Assembly (NCBI GenBank): GCA_029055345.1
Contig: JAIDDJ010000023.1
Coordinates: 29,353-93,352, forward strand
Origin: Muribaculaceae bacterium
GTDB lineage: Bacteria; Bacteroidota; Bacteroidia; Bacteroidales; Muribaculaceae
Direction: 5' to 3'
Length of the DNA: 64,000 nucleotides
Below are positions 20,651 to 30,304 of the stretch, piece by piece. The position numbers were made by a program, and so were the translations under genes. How positions within the stretch are numbered: the first letter of the stretch is position 1; the number at the start of each line of letters is the position of its first letter. Below the pieces are notes generated by a model, which saw only the letters and a program-made list of their open reading frames with translations, was not told the origin of the DNA and ran no database searches.

Positions 20651-22402
20651 TTGAAAGAAATGAGCACAACAGAAAATACAAATACCGGAGCGGCGAAGCC
20701 GCAGTTTCCGGAACAGGTGACCGGAATGTACATTCTCGCCGAGTCACTGAAAAGAATGGGTATATCGGATGTCTACGGTCTCGTAGGCATCCCGGTAACC
20801 GAAGCTGCCTATGCCATGCAAAAAATCGGCATTAATTTCTACGGATTCCGTTTCGAGCAGCAGGCCGGTATGGCTGCCGCTACTCATGGCTTCCTCACTA
20901 AGACTCCGGGCGTGTTGTTAACCGTATCATCGCTTGGCTTCATGAACGGACTGACGGCCACTGCGAACGCTACAGTGAACTGCTACCCTATGATTCAGAT
21001 ATCAGGGGCGAGCGACCCGACAATGGTCGACATGAACATGGGCACATACGAGCAGCTTGACCAGCTGAATACAGCGCGTCCGCTTGTAAAGGCGGCATTC
21101 CGCTGCTCCCATGCAAAGGATATTCCGTCGGCAGTGGCCCGTGCATACAGAGCTGCCGTCACCGGCAGACCGGGCGGTGTCTATATTGACATGACTACTC
21201 CCGCACTCGGAGAGATAATGAACCGTGCGGACGCCGAGGCGTTGTTCTATACTCCCGTGGATATCTACTCTCCGGTAGCTCCGAATTCGGATTCAGTGAA
21301 ACGCGCGGTAGAAATCCTAACGTCGGCCAAACGACCTGCAATTCTTCTTGGTAAGGGCGCGGCTTATGCTCAGGTTGATGACAAAATCAAGGAACTTGTA
21401 GAAAAGGGTAACATACCATATCTTGCAATGTCGATGGCCAAAGGCCTGCTTCCGGACAACGGCCCGTTGAGCGCACTTTCCTGCAGAAGCACGATTATGG
21501 AAAAGGCGGATGTAGTAATGGTGATCGGTGCCCGCATCAACTGGATGCTTCAGTTCGGTCGCGGCAAATGGAATCCTGATATGAAATTCATCCAGCTCGA
21601 TGTGGAGCCGGAAGAAATCGACCGGAACGTTCCGATCGCAGCTCCGGTAGTAGGAGACATGGGTCTTGCGCTTGACGCAATACTCGCCGAACTTGAAGGC
21701 AAAAAGATGTCGGCCGATCCTGATTGGGTAAGTTCGCTGCAGGCAGAAAGCAAAGAGAAGAATGCTAAATTCACCAAGCGTCTTGAAGAAGCCCAGACTG
21801 CAAGTCCAATGAATCACTGGACGGCAATTGGCGCTATCAAGCCTGTGCTTGAGGCCAATCCAGATGTAATTCTCGTAAATGAGGGAGCAAATACGCTTGA
21901 TGATACCCGCGACTCAATTGATATGTTCCTTCCTCGCCATAGAATCGATTGCGCTACTTGGTCGATTATGGGTATGGGAATGGGTTCGACTATAGGTGCG
22001 GCAGTTGCCACCGGAAAGAGTGTTGTCGCTGTGGAAGGTGATTCAGCATTCGGCTTCTCAGGCATGGACTTCGCAACCATCTGTAGGTTCGGACTCCCCT
22101 GCACCGTAGTGATTTTCAACAATGGTGGTATTTACAACGGTATTGGTGTCAATCCTTCGGGTGGAACGGCACCGGCTCCGACTACTCTTGACATTCACGC
22201 CCGTTATGACAAATTGGGAGAAGCATTTGGCGCCGACACATACTATGTAACGACTCCACAGGAACTCACAGATGCCCTCAAGAAGTCAATCGATTCCAAG
22301 CGACCGACATTAATTGATGTGCAGCTTGCAGCAGATTCAGGCAAGGAAAGCGGTCACATCGGCTATCTGAATCCGACTCCGCTAATTGATTATACGGTAT
22401 AA
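20651..22402 (+). CDS. oxc: Oxalyl-CoA decarboxylase
   Basis: ThDP-enzyme fold; NTLDDTRDSIDMFLPRHRIDCATWSIMGMGMG and EGDSAFGFSGMDFATICRFGLPCTVVIFNNGGIY. Start may be MSTTEN at 20660. Confidence 0.95.
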   Translation: MKEMSTTENTNTGAAKPQFPEQVTGMYILAESLKRMGISDVYGLVGIPVTEAAYAMQKIGINFYGFRFEQQAGMAAATHGFLTKTPGVLLTVSSLGFMNGLTATANATVNCYPMIQISGASDPTMVDMNMGTYEQLDQLNTARPLVKAAFRCSHAKDIPSAVARAYRAAVTGRPGGVYIDMTTPALGEIMNRADAEALFYTPVDIYSPVAPNSDSVKRAVEILTSAKRPAILLGKGAAYAQVDDKIKELVEKGNIPYLAMSMAKGLLPDNGPLSALSCRSTIMEKADVVMVIGARINWMLQFGRGKWNPDMKFIQLDVEPEEIDRNVPIAAPVVGDMGLALDAILAELEGKKMSADPDWVSSLQAESKEKNAKFTKRLEEAQTASPMNHWTAIGAIKPVLEANPDVILVNEGANTLDDTRDSIDMFLPRHRIDCATWSIMGMGMGSTIGAAVATGKSVVAVEGDSAFGFSGMDFATICRFGLPCTVVIFNNGGIYNGIGVNPSGGTAPAPTTLDIHARYDKLGEAFGADTYYVTTPQELTDALKKSIDSKRPTLIDVQLAADSGKESGHIGYLNPTPLIDYTV

Positions 22403-22451
22403 GACCGGATTTTCAGTCGCCACTGATAATTGAAAAAGTTATTGTTAATAC

Positions 22452-22485
22452 TTAAGCTCACTTAAGGATTATTAGGTGAGCTTAA
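22452..22485 (+). other. Hairpin between oxc and the AEC transporter
   Basis: ttaagctcac (22452-22461) / gtgagcttaa (22476-22485), followed by an AT-rich stretch; possible attenuator. Confidence 0.5.
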
Positions 22486-22506
22486 TTTATAAAAAATCAG
22501 AAGGAA

Positions 22507-23475
22507 ATGTTACACATTATATTATATGCGATTGTCCCGATTGTGGTGGTAATGCTCGCAGGATATATATCTGGCAAGAAGGGGGCATTTTCGGGTGATG
22601 ACGCGAAAAAATTCAACAAAGTTGTGTTGGATTTCGCACTTCCGGCAGCCTTGTTCGTCTCAATCGCTCAGGCCACAAGGGAAGACCTTGCGAAAGACCT
22701 TCGCCTGACATTAGTATCGCTAATCGGCATTATGGGTTGCTTCATGGCGGTATATTTCGTATTCAGATATTGCTTCAAGAAGAATACGGGAGCTGACGCG
22801 GCAGTATCAGCACTTATCAGCGGCTCCCCTACTATCGGATTCTTAGGATTTGCGGTGCTGGAGCCTATATTCGGAACCACCCCCGCCGTGGCTCTTGTAG
22901 TGGCAATTGTCGGAATTGTGGTCAATGCGATTGGAATTCCGGTTGGCCTGTCACTGATGAATGCATCTCTTGACAGTACGGATCCGAAGACAGGGAAAAA
23001 GCCGAGCGCATGGAAACCGGTGCTTCACGCATTGGCACAGCCTGTGGCTTGGGCTCCTATTTTAGCCGTAGTCATGGTGCTTGTTGGCATCAAGTGGCCC
23101 GATTGGCTGAGTCCATCCTTCAACCTTATCGCCAAAGCAAATGCTTCTATGGCAGTTTTCTCAGCCGGTATCACATTGTCGGCAATCAAGATTTCAATCA
23201 ACTGGCAGGTAATCCTGGGCTCAATCATGAAGATGATTCTTATGCCACTTGTTATCCTTGCCTTAGGTCTTGCATTCCATATGGATCCCGAAAACCTTAA
23301 GATGCTTGTAGTAGCAGGCGCGCTTCCACCGGCATTCTCCGGCATCATCATCGCCGACGAGAACAATACCTACGTAGCAACCGGAACATCCTCACTGACT
23401 CTCTCAGTGATTCTATTCGTAGGCTTCTGCCCGCTCTGGATTTGGCTGACGGATGTTGCCATCAACATGTTCTAA
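22507..23475 (+). CDS. AEC (auxin efflux carrier) family transporter
   Basis: About 10 TM segments; MLHIILYAIVPIVVVMLAGYISGKKGAFSGDDAKKFNKVVLDFALPAALF; in line with frc-oxc. Confidence 0.88.
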   Translation: MLHIILYAIVPIVVVMLAGYISGKKGAFSGDDAKKFNKVVLDFALPAALFVSIAQATREDLAKDLRLTLVSLIGIMGCFMAVYFVFRYCFKKNTGADAAVSALISGSPTIGFLGFAVLEPIFGTTPAVALVVAIVGIVVNAIGIPVGLSLMNASLDSTDPKTGKKPSAWKPVLHALAQPVAWAPILAVVMVLVGIKWPDWLSPSFNLIAKANASMAVFSAGITLSAIKISINWQVILGSIMKMILMPLVILALGLAFHMDPENLKMLVVAGALPPAFSGIIIADENNTYVATGTSSLTLSVILFVGFCPLWIWLTDVAINMF

Positions 23476-23490
23476 TCGAAAAAATATAAA

Positions 23491-23549
23491 TATTTGACAA
23501 TTAAAAAATGTGATGCACGTCATGCATCACATTTTTTAATTGTCAAATA
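23491..23549. terminator. Bidirectional terminator-like hairpin, 27-bp perfect arms
   Basis: tatttgacaattaaaaaatgtgatgca-cgtca-tgcatcacattttttaattgtcaaata between convergent genes. Confidence 0.8.
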
Positions 23550-23586
23550 AATTGCAGTCACCGGGAATACCGGTGATTCGAATAAA

Positions 23587-25287
23587 TTAGAAGAGGTAGT
23601 TTTCGATTTGTTCGGGGCGGAAGTTGCCGATGAAGTCGGCGTGTTTAGCCACTTCTGCCTGACCGAGCTTAACGAATACTCGGAGAGAGCGTTCGAAGCT
23701 ATCGTTGCGATTCGAGTCTTCGAGAAGAAGAAGGCCCATAATCGTATAACCGGCCATCTCGACAAGGCGACGCGCCATGAAGTCAAGATATTTCGGATCA
23801 TTGACACCTGTCACAGCTTCTACAGCATTGGCATACTGCTGGGCCATGAAATCGAGGGTTGCTTTTACGTCCTGAAGGGCGGGTTTGCATTCCACTGCAA
23901 GCTGCTCCTTGATCCAGTTGGCATAAGTGCCGGTAGTGACGTGGCGGATAGCCGCAACTACCTGAAGCTGGGTTGTACCCTCATAGATAGAAGTTATACG
24001 GGCATCGCGATAGATACGTTCGCAGGCATAATCCTTCATGAATCCCGAACCTCCGTGAATCTGGATAGCGTCATACGCATTCTGGTTGCAGAACTCGGAA
24101 GTCATGCCCTTGGCGAGCGGAGTGAAGGCGTCAGCGAGTTTTGAATACTCCTTACCCTCCTTCTTCTCTTCGACTTCGAGTTTACGCTCCTTGGCGATAT
24201 CATCATAAGCTTTATAAATATCCACGAACCGGGTGCAAGCATATAGAAGGGCGCGGGAGGCATCGAGTTTGGACTTCATCACCGAAAGAATCTCGGCGAC
24301 AGCAGGGAATTCGATGATAGCCTTGCCGAACTGCTGACGGTCTTTGGCATAAGCGAGAGCCTCGCGATAAGCAGCCTCGCTGAGACCAACGCTCTGAGCC
24401 GCAATACCGAGACGCGCACCATTCATCAGCGCCATAACATATTTGATAAGACCGAGGCGGCGCGAGCCTACGAGTTCGGCGGGAGCATCCTTATAAGTCA
24501 ACTCACAAGTGGGGCTCCCCTTGATACCCATCTTATTTTCGATGCGACGCACATTGACTCCGCCATTGCGCTTATCATAGATAAACATTGACAGACCGCG
24601 GCCATCCTTTGTGCCTTCTTCAGAACGGGCGAGCACGAGGTGGATATCTGAATCACCATTGGTGATGAAGCGCTTCACACCATTGAGCACCCAAGAGCCA
24701 TCCTCTTTCTGAGAGGCCTTGAGCATTACAGACTGAAGGTCTGAGCCCGCATCCGGCTCGGTAAGGTCCATCGACATTGTCTCACCGGCGCATACCCGCG
24801 GAATATATTTCTGTTTCTGCTCCTCGTCAGCAAACTCATAAATAGTTTCGGCGCAATCCTGAAGACCCCAGAGGTTTTCGAACCCGGCATCAGCACGGCT
24901 CACGATATCGGCAGCCATGATATAGGGAGTGATGGGGAAATTAAGACCACCGAGACGGCGGGGCATCGACATACCCATCAGTCCGGCTTTGCGGCAAGCG
25001 TCAAGGTTACGGGCAGTGCCGTCAGCATAAATCACACGGCTATTCTCCACCTTGGGACCGTTATGGTCGACATCCTCAGCGTTTTCAGCAATCACATCGC
25101 CGCAGATTTCACCTACGATGTCAAGCACCTTGTCATAACTGTCCTGAGCATCGGCGTAATCCTGAGGGGCATAATCATACTTGTCGGCGTCAGCGAAATC
25201 GCGTTCCTTGAGGGCCACAATCTTCTCCATCATAGGATGGGTGAGATAATGCTTTAGGGCCTCATTATCTGTATAGAAATTAGCCAT
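23587..25287 (-). CDS. Acyl-CoA dehydrogenase family protein
   Basis: MSMDLTEPDAGSDLQSVMLKA; DRQQFGKAI; YACERIYRDARITSIYEGTTQLQ; next to etfAB. Confidence 0.93.
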   Translation of the reverse strand: MANFYTDNEALKHYLTHPMMEKIVALKERDFADADKYDYAPQDYADAQDSYDKVLDIVGEICGDVIAENAEDVDHNGPKVENSRVIYADGTARNLDACRKAGLMGMSMPRRLGGLNFPITPYIMAADIVSRADAGFENLWGLQDCAETIYEFADEEQKQKYIPRVCAGETMSMDLTEPDAGSDLQSVMLKASQKEDGSWVLNGVKRFITNGDSDIHLVLARSEEGTKDGRGLSMFIYDKRNGGVNVRRIENKMGIKGSPTCELTYKDAPAELVGSRRLGLIKYVMALMNGARLGIAAQSVGLSEAAYREALAYAKDRQQFGKAIIEFPAVAEILSVMKSKLDASRALLYACTRFVDIYKAYDDIAKERKLEVEEKKEGKEYSKLADAFTPLAKGMTSEFCNQNAYDAIQIHGGSGFMKDYACERIYRDARITSIYEGTTQLQVVAAIRHVTTGTYANWIKEQLAVECKPALQDVKATLDFMAQQYANAVEAVTGVNDPKYLDFMARRLVEMAGYTIMGLLLLEDSNRNDSFERSLRVFVKLGQAEVAKHADFIGNFRPEQIENYLF

Positions 25288-26318
25288 TATTTCGTATTCT
25301 TTTTGTAATATTTAATTAATTTGGGCACGACATCCTCGACATTGCCGGTGATGACATAATCCGCAATTTTATTGATTGGAGCATCGGGATCATTATTGAT
25401 TGAGATAATGATTGATGACTCCTGCATACCGGCAATATGCTGAATCTGTCCGGATACGCCGCAAGCGATATAGAGTTTGGGGCGCACGGTCACACCGGTT
25501 TGGCCGATCTGACGGTCGTGGTCAGCCCATCCTGCATCGACGGCAGCGCGGCTTGCGCCAACTTCTCCGCCAAGCACGTCGGCAAGTTCATGAAGCATTT
25601 CGAAATTTTCCTTGCTTCCCATGCCATAACCACCGCACACGATAATCGGGCTTCCCTTCAGGTTGACCTTTGATTTCTCAACGTTACGGTCGATTACCTC
25701 GACAACGTAATCTTCGGGGCGTGTATAATCCTCAGCCTTCAGGTCGATTACCTTACCGGAATAATTTGAGTCGCGGACTTCCTTTTTCATAACGCCTTCA
25801 CGGACAGTTGCCATCTGAGGACGGCATTCCGGATTGACGATAGTTGCCACGATGTTACCACCGAAAGCCGGGCGAATCTGGAGGAGTAGGTCCTTATATT
25901 CCTCACCGGTGCGTGCATCCTTATGGTCGCCTATCTCAAGCTGAGTACAGTCGGCTGTAAGACCGCTGTGAAGGGCGGAAGATACTCTCGGTCCGAGGTC
26001 GCGGCCGATTGAAGTTGCGCCCATAAAGGCGATGCGGGGCTCCTTCTCCTTGAAAAGATTTATGAGAATGGAGCTGTGAGGAAGAGAAGTATAAGGAGAA
26101 AGACGCTTGTCGTCGAACTTGTAAACGGTATCGACACCATAAGGAAGAATCTGCTTCTCCACATCTTTGAGGTTAGCTCCGGCGACAACGGCCTCGAGTT
26201 TAATGCCAAGTTTGTCGGCGAGCTGACGGCCCTTAGTGAGGAGCTCAAGGCTCACATCGGCCACCTTGCCGTCTTCGTATTCGCAATATACGATTAAATT
26301 ATGCTTGTCTGTTGCCAT
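25287..26318 (-). CDS. etfA: Electron transfer flavoprotein subunit alpha
   Basis: PIIVCGGYGMGSKENFEMLHELADVLGGEVGASRAAVDAGW; GVSGQIQHIAGMQESSIIISINNDPDAPI. Confidence 0.96.
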   Translation of the reverse strand: MATDKHNLIVYCEYEDGKVADVSLELLTKGRQLADKLGIKLEAVVAGANLKDVEKQILPYGVDTVYKFDDKRLSPYTSLPHSSILINLFKEKEPRIAFMGATSIGRDLGPRVSSALHSGLTADCTQLEIGDHKDARTGEEYKDLLLQIRPAFGGNIVATIVNPECRPQMATVREGVMKKEVRDSNYSGKVIDLKAEDYTRPEDYVVEVIDRNVEKSKVNLKGSPIIVCGGYGMGSKENFEMLHELADVLGGEVGASRAAVDAGWADHDRQIGQTGVTVRPKLYIACGVSGQIQHIAGMQESSIIISINNDPDAPINKIADYVITGNVEDVVPKLIKYYKKNTK

Positions 26319-26320
26319 GA

Positions 26321-27190
26321 TTAGCCGATTGTATGGTTAGCGATGAGTTCCTTGACGAGTTTTTCAATTTCCTCGTCGTTATTTTCAATTCGGCGTGCAT
26401 CTTTTGCGGTAAAGACCACATTTTCGATTTGCTTCACCTTTGTGGGAGAGCCCGGAAGACCGCACTGCGCGAGATCAGCATCTACAGTCTGCGCGGTCCA
26501 TTCGCCGATTTCAAGATAAGGGCGTTTTTCGATAAACTCCTTCTTTTTTTCATCCGCGGCCACTTCAGATGGAACGGCGGCATATTTATATTTCTGCACG
26601 TGCTTTGCATTGCGAGGGCGGCATGCATCAGCTGAACCGTTCACGGTAACAACAAGCGGCAGAGGAGCCTTTACGGTCTCGACTCCGCTCTCAATACGAC
26701 GTTTGATAAGTGCCTTGCCATCTTTCACTTCTATAATATCCTCAGCATAAGTAACCTGCGGGAGGCCGAGTTTTTCGGCAATCTGAGGACCCACCTGAGC
26801 GGTATCGCCATCAATAGCCTGACGGCCACCGATAATGAGGTCGTAATTACCGATTTTTCGAACAGCGGCACTCAGCGCATAAGAAGTGGCGAGGGTATCA
26901 GAACCGGCAAAAGCGCGGTCAGAGAGCACAATACCTCCATCGGCACCGCGATAAAGACCTTCGCGAACGATTTCTGCCGCACGCGCCGGACCCATAGTAA
27001 GCAGTGTCACTTTCGTGCCGGGATACATTTCCTTCAATTTCAAGGCCTGCTCGAGGGCGTTCAAGTCCTCGGGATTGAAGATTGCGGGGAGCGCGGCGCG
27101 GTTGATCGTGCCGTCTTCCTTCATCGCATCTTTCCCGACATTTCTCGTGTCGGGCACCTGTTTGGCCAAAACGATGATGTTCAAACTCAT
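26321..27190 (-). CDS. etfB: Electron transfer flavoprotein subunit beta
   Basis: MSLNIIVLAKQVPDTRN; GGRQAIDGDTAQVGPQIAEKLGLPQVTY. Confidence 0.96.
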   Translation of the reverse strand: MSLNIIVLAKQVPDTRNVGKDAMKEDGTINRAALPAIFNPEDLNALEQALKLKEMYPGTKVTLLTMGPARAAEIVREGLYRGADGGIVLSDRAFAGSDTLATSYALSAAVRKIGNYDLIIGGRQAIDGDTAQVGPQIAEKLGLPQVTYAEDIIEVKDGKALIKRRIESGVETVKAPLPLVVTVNGSADACRPRNAKHVQKYKYAAVPSEVAADEKKKEFIEKRPYLEIGEWTAQTVDADLAQCGLPGSPTKVKQIENVVFTAKDARRIENNDEEIEKLVKELIANHTIG

Positions 27191-27485
27191 TTTATTTCTA
27201 TTAGATTATGTTTCAGACCGTGGCCCTTTAGGCCCGCTCCCCAACCTTATACAAACTTGGCAATAGGGAGCGCATAATAGGCTGCAAAGATAATAAAAAT
27301 TTCTCAAATTATCGATTTTTGTGCAGTTTTTGACTTTAAATATATCTGTATGCTTAAAAAACCATCAGAAATCAACACGTTTGCCAGAACATTTTATCTT
27401 GATTTGAAGATTTTTGATTAAATTTGTGAAATAATAGGTGCGGACCGGTCAAGAAGGCGGAAGGCACAGATATCAACATAGTAAA

Positions 27486-28754
27486 ATGATGAAAATCCGA
27501 CAACTATCTGGAATCATCCGATATAGCGCAACATATAGAATGCTCACAGCCATTTCTGCCATTCTGCTCATCGGCATGGCAGTCCATGCCCAGACAGCAG
27601 ATGAATTGTTGGCGAAAGGGCGCGAGGCATTTATGGATTATCGGTTTGACGAAGCCGCCAAATTATACAGTCAGGCTAAAGCAAAAGCCAAGAAGAAGGA
27701 CGAGTTTTTCGCCGACAAGCAGGAAAAATACACCAGACAACTGCGTCAGGCAGAGTCCTATCTGGAAAGGGTGGAGCAAATAGAGGTTATCGACAGTATA
27801 TCTGTTCCTCGCGCGGAATTCTTCAAATCCTACAGACTGCCTGTTTCTGCAGGGAGACTTGGTGGCCATGAAGCCTTGCCTCGGCAATGGCGCGATGAGA
27901 TAGAGACCGATTACGTTTTCACAAGCGAAAAGGGGCATTATAAGCTCTGGGCTCAGCCTTCTGATTCAACTGAATTCCGGGTTCTTGTAGAGTCGGCGCT
28001 TCTGACTGACGGGACGTGGTCAGAGCCTTCGGCGCTCGACGAGGACCTTTGCGAAGATGGAGACGCGGCCTACCCGTTCCTTATGTCGGACGGAGTGACA
28101 CTTTATTACGCCGACAACGGCGAGTACTCAATCGGCGGCTATGATATAATGGTGGCTACCCGCGATGCCTCCGATGGCACTTTCATGCAGCCGAGCAATC
28201 TCGGTTTTCCATACAATTCACCATACGATGACTATCTTTTGGCAATCGATGAACTCAATGGTGTAGGCTGGTGGGCTACCGACCGGAATCAACTCGAAGA
28301 CATGGTGACCATCTATGTCTTCATACCCAACGAACTTCGTAAGAATTATCCTGCTGATGAAGAAAATATAGTGGAACTCGCCCGCATCTCCGACTATTTC
28401 GCCACTCAGCCCGAAGATGCCGACTATGACAAACTTCTTGATACCATAGCCGCGATAGAACCGGGAGTTACCGAGCGGGAAAACGACTTTATACTCCCTG
28501 CGGGGAAGGGGCTCGTATATTATCGATACGACCAGCTCCCCAACGCTCAGGCCCGCACGGGAGTTAAGCGATATATGTCTTATCTTAAAGATCTTGCAGC
28601 AGATGAGAAAAGGCTGAGCGAAATGCGTAAGGAATATAACAGGACACATTCTGCCGACATAGGGCGCCGGATTAGCGTCTTTGAGAAAGAAGTCGAGAAG
28701 AACCGTAAGGAGGGCGAGAAGATACGTTCGGAAATGTACAAATCATTGCGATAG
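27486..28754 (+). CDS. PD40 domain-containing protein with N-terminal TPR-like segment
   Basis: ATG at 27486; signal peptide; ADELLAKGREAFMDYRFDEAAKLYSQAKAKAK; PFLMSDGVTLYYADNGEYSIGGYDIMVATRD. Confidence 0.72.
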   Translation: MMKIRQLSGIIRYSATYRMLTAISAILLIGMAVHAQTADELLAKGREAFMDYRFDEAAKLYSQAKAKAKKKDEFFADKQEKYTRQLRQAESYLERVEQIEVIDSISVPRAEFFKSYRLPVSAGRLGGHEALPRQWRDEIETDYVFTSEKGHYKLWAQPSDSTEFRVLVESALLTDGTWSEPSALDEDLCEDGDAAYPFLMSDGVTLYYADNGEYSIGGYDIMVATRDASDGTFMQPSNLGFPYNSPYDDYLLAIDELNGVGWWATDRNQLEDMVTIYVFIPNELRKNYPADEENIVELARISDYFATQPEDADYDKLLDTIAAIEPGVTERENDFILPAGKGLVYYRYDQLPNAQARTGVKRYMSYLKDLAADEKRLSEMRKEYNRTHSADIGRRISVFEKEVEKNRKEGEKIRSEMYKSLR

Positions 28755-28831
28755 TATTCAGGCTTTACATTTTCACAAAAGAAGGATAACGAGCTTCGCA
28801 CAAAATTAAAATCGGACTAACAAAAAAAATT

Positions 28832-30304
28832 ATGATATCATTTACAATAGCAATTATAGTGCTTATAGTAGGCTATTTTGTCTATGGAACGATAGTTTCG
28901 AAAATATTCGGCCAGGATCCGAGCAGAGTTACCCCGGTGCACACGAAAGCTGACGGAGTGGACTATGTTGCGCTTCCGACATGGAAAATATTCCTGATTC
29001 AATTTCTGAACATCGCCGGGCTCGGTCCTATTTTCGGAGCGATTATGGGCGTGATGTTTGGCCCGGCTGCGTTCCTGTGGATAGTGTTCGGAACAATCTT
29101 TGCAGGAGCCGTCCACGACTACTTGTCGGGGATGCTCTCACTTAGGAGCGACGGAGCCTCATTGCCCGAGATAGTGGGTAACCAACTGGGTAACGGCGTC
29201 AAGAATGTTCTCCGTATTTTTTCGCTTCTTCTTATGATTCTTGTGGGAGCGGTATTCGTGTATAACCCCGCCGACCTACTCGGAATGCTTACGCCGGATC
29301 ATCTTGACAAGACATTCTGGATCGTGGTGATTTTCGCATATTATATGCTCGCCACACTTCTGCCTATCGACAAGCTTATCGGCAAACTCTACCCGCTGTT
29401 CGGCTTTGCCCTTCTTTTCATGGCCGTAGGCATAATGGCAATGCTGTATGTGCATTATGATTCTATGCCCGAATTCTGGCACAACATGAGCAATCAGAGG
29501 CTTGATGCGGATTCTACCCCGATCTTCCCTATGATGTTCGTATCAATAGCCTGTGGCGCAATATCGGGCTTCCATGCTACTCAATCGCCGATGATGGCCA
29601 GATGCCTGAAGAATGAGAAACATGCGCGTCCGGTGTTCTATGGAGCGATGGTAACTGAAGGGGTCGTGGCTCTGATATGGGCGGCAGCGGCTATCGCATT
29701 CACCGGTGGCTATGGCGAACTCCAGCAGACCCTCGGGTCGAGCAGCCCGGCGGTTCTCGTAAATAACATTTCTCAGTCATGGCTTGGCGCAGCGGGGGGA
29801 ATACTTGCCATTCTCGGAGTCATTGCAGCGCCGATTACTTCCGGAGACACCGCTTTACGTTCGGCAAGACTGATTGCGTCCGACTTCATGAAAGTGCCGC
29901 AACATAAAATAAGGCACCGCCTGGCTGTATCAGTGCCGATATTCGTGCTTTGCTTCGTGGTCATGCTGATTCCGTATGAGGCACTATGGAGATATTTCGC
30001 ATGGTGTAATCAGGTTCTTGCCGTGTTCACATTATGGGCAATAACCGTATGGCTCGCAAGCAACGGCAAAGCATACATAATCACCCTTATTCCGGCAATG
30101 TTCATGACAGCCGTCACTACCACCTACATATTTTTCGCACCTGAAGGTCTGACAGCATTGACAACATCGGCTTTTGATACTCCCATTCCCTATGAAATTG
30201 CATTAGGGGCAGGACTCACTATCACTCTGCTTCTGACCGGATTATTTTTCAAGTATCAGCGAGGACTTCAGACCGCTCCCACTCCACCCGATGTATTGGC
30301 ATGA
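28832..30304 (+). CDS. cstA: Carbon starvation protein A (peptide/pyruvate transporter family)
   Basis: Multi-TM; GPIFGAIMGVMFGPAAFLWIVFGTIFAGAVHDYLSGMLSLRSDGASLPEI. Confidence 0.93.
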   Translation: MISFTIAIIVLIVGYFVYGTIVSKIFGQDPSRVTPVHTKADGVDYVALPTWKIFLIQFLNIAGLGPIFGAIMGVMFGPAAFLWIVFGTIFAGAVHDYLSGMLSLRSDGASLPEIVGNQLGNGVKNVLRIFSLLLMILVGAVFVYNPADLLGMLTPDHLDKTFWIVVIFAYYMLATLLPIDKLIGKLYPLFGFALLFMAVGIMAMLYVHYDSMPEFWHNMSNQRLDADSTPIFPMMFVSIACGAISGFHATQSPMMARCLKNEKHARPVFYGAMVTEGVVALIWAAAAIAFTGGYGELQQTLGSSSPAVLVNNISQSWLGAAGGILAILGVIAAPITSGDTALRSARLIASDFMKVPQHKIRHRLAVSVPIFVLCFVVMLIPYEALWRYFAWCNQVLAVFTLWAITVWLASNGKAYIITLIPAMFMTAVTTTYIFFAPEGLTALTTSAFDTPIPYEIALGAGLTITLLLTGLFFKYQRGLQTAPTPPDVLA

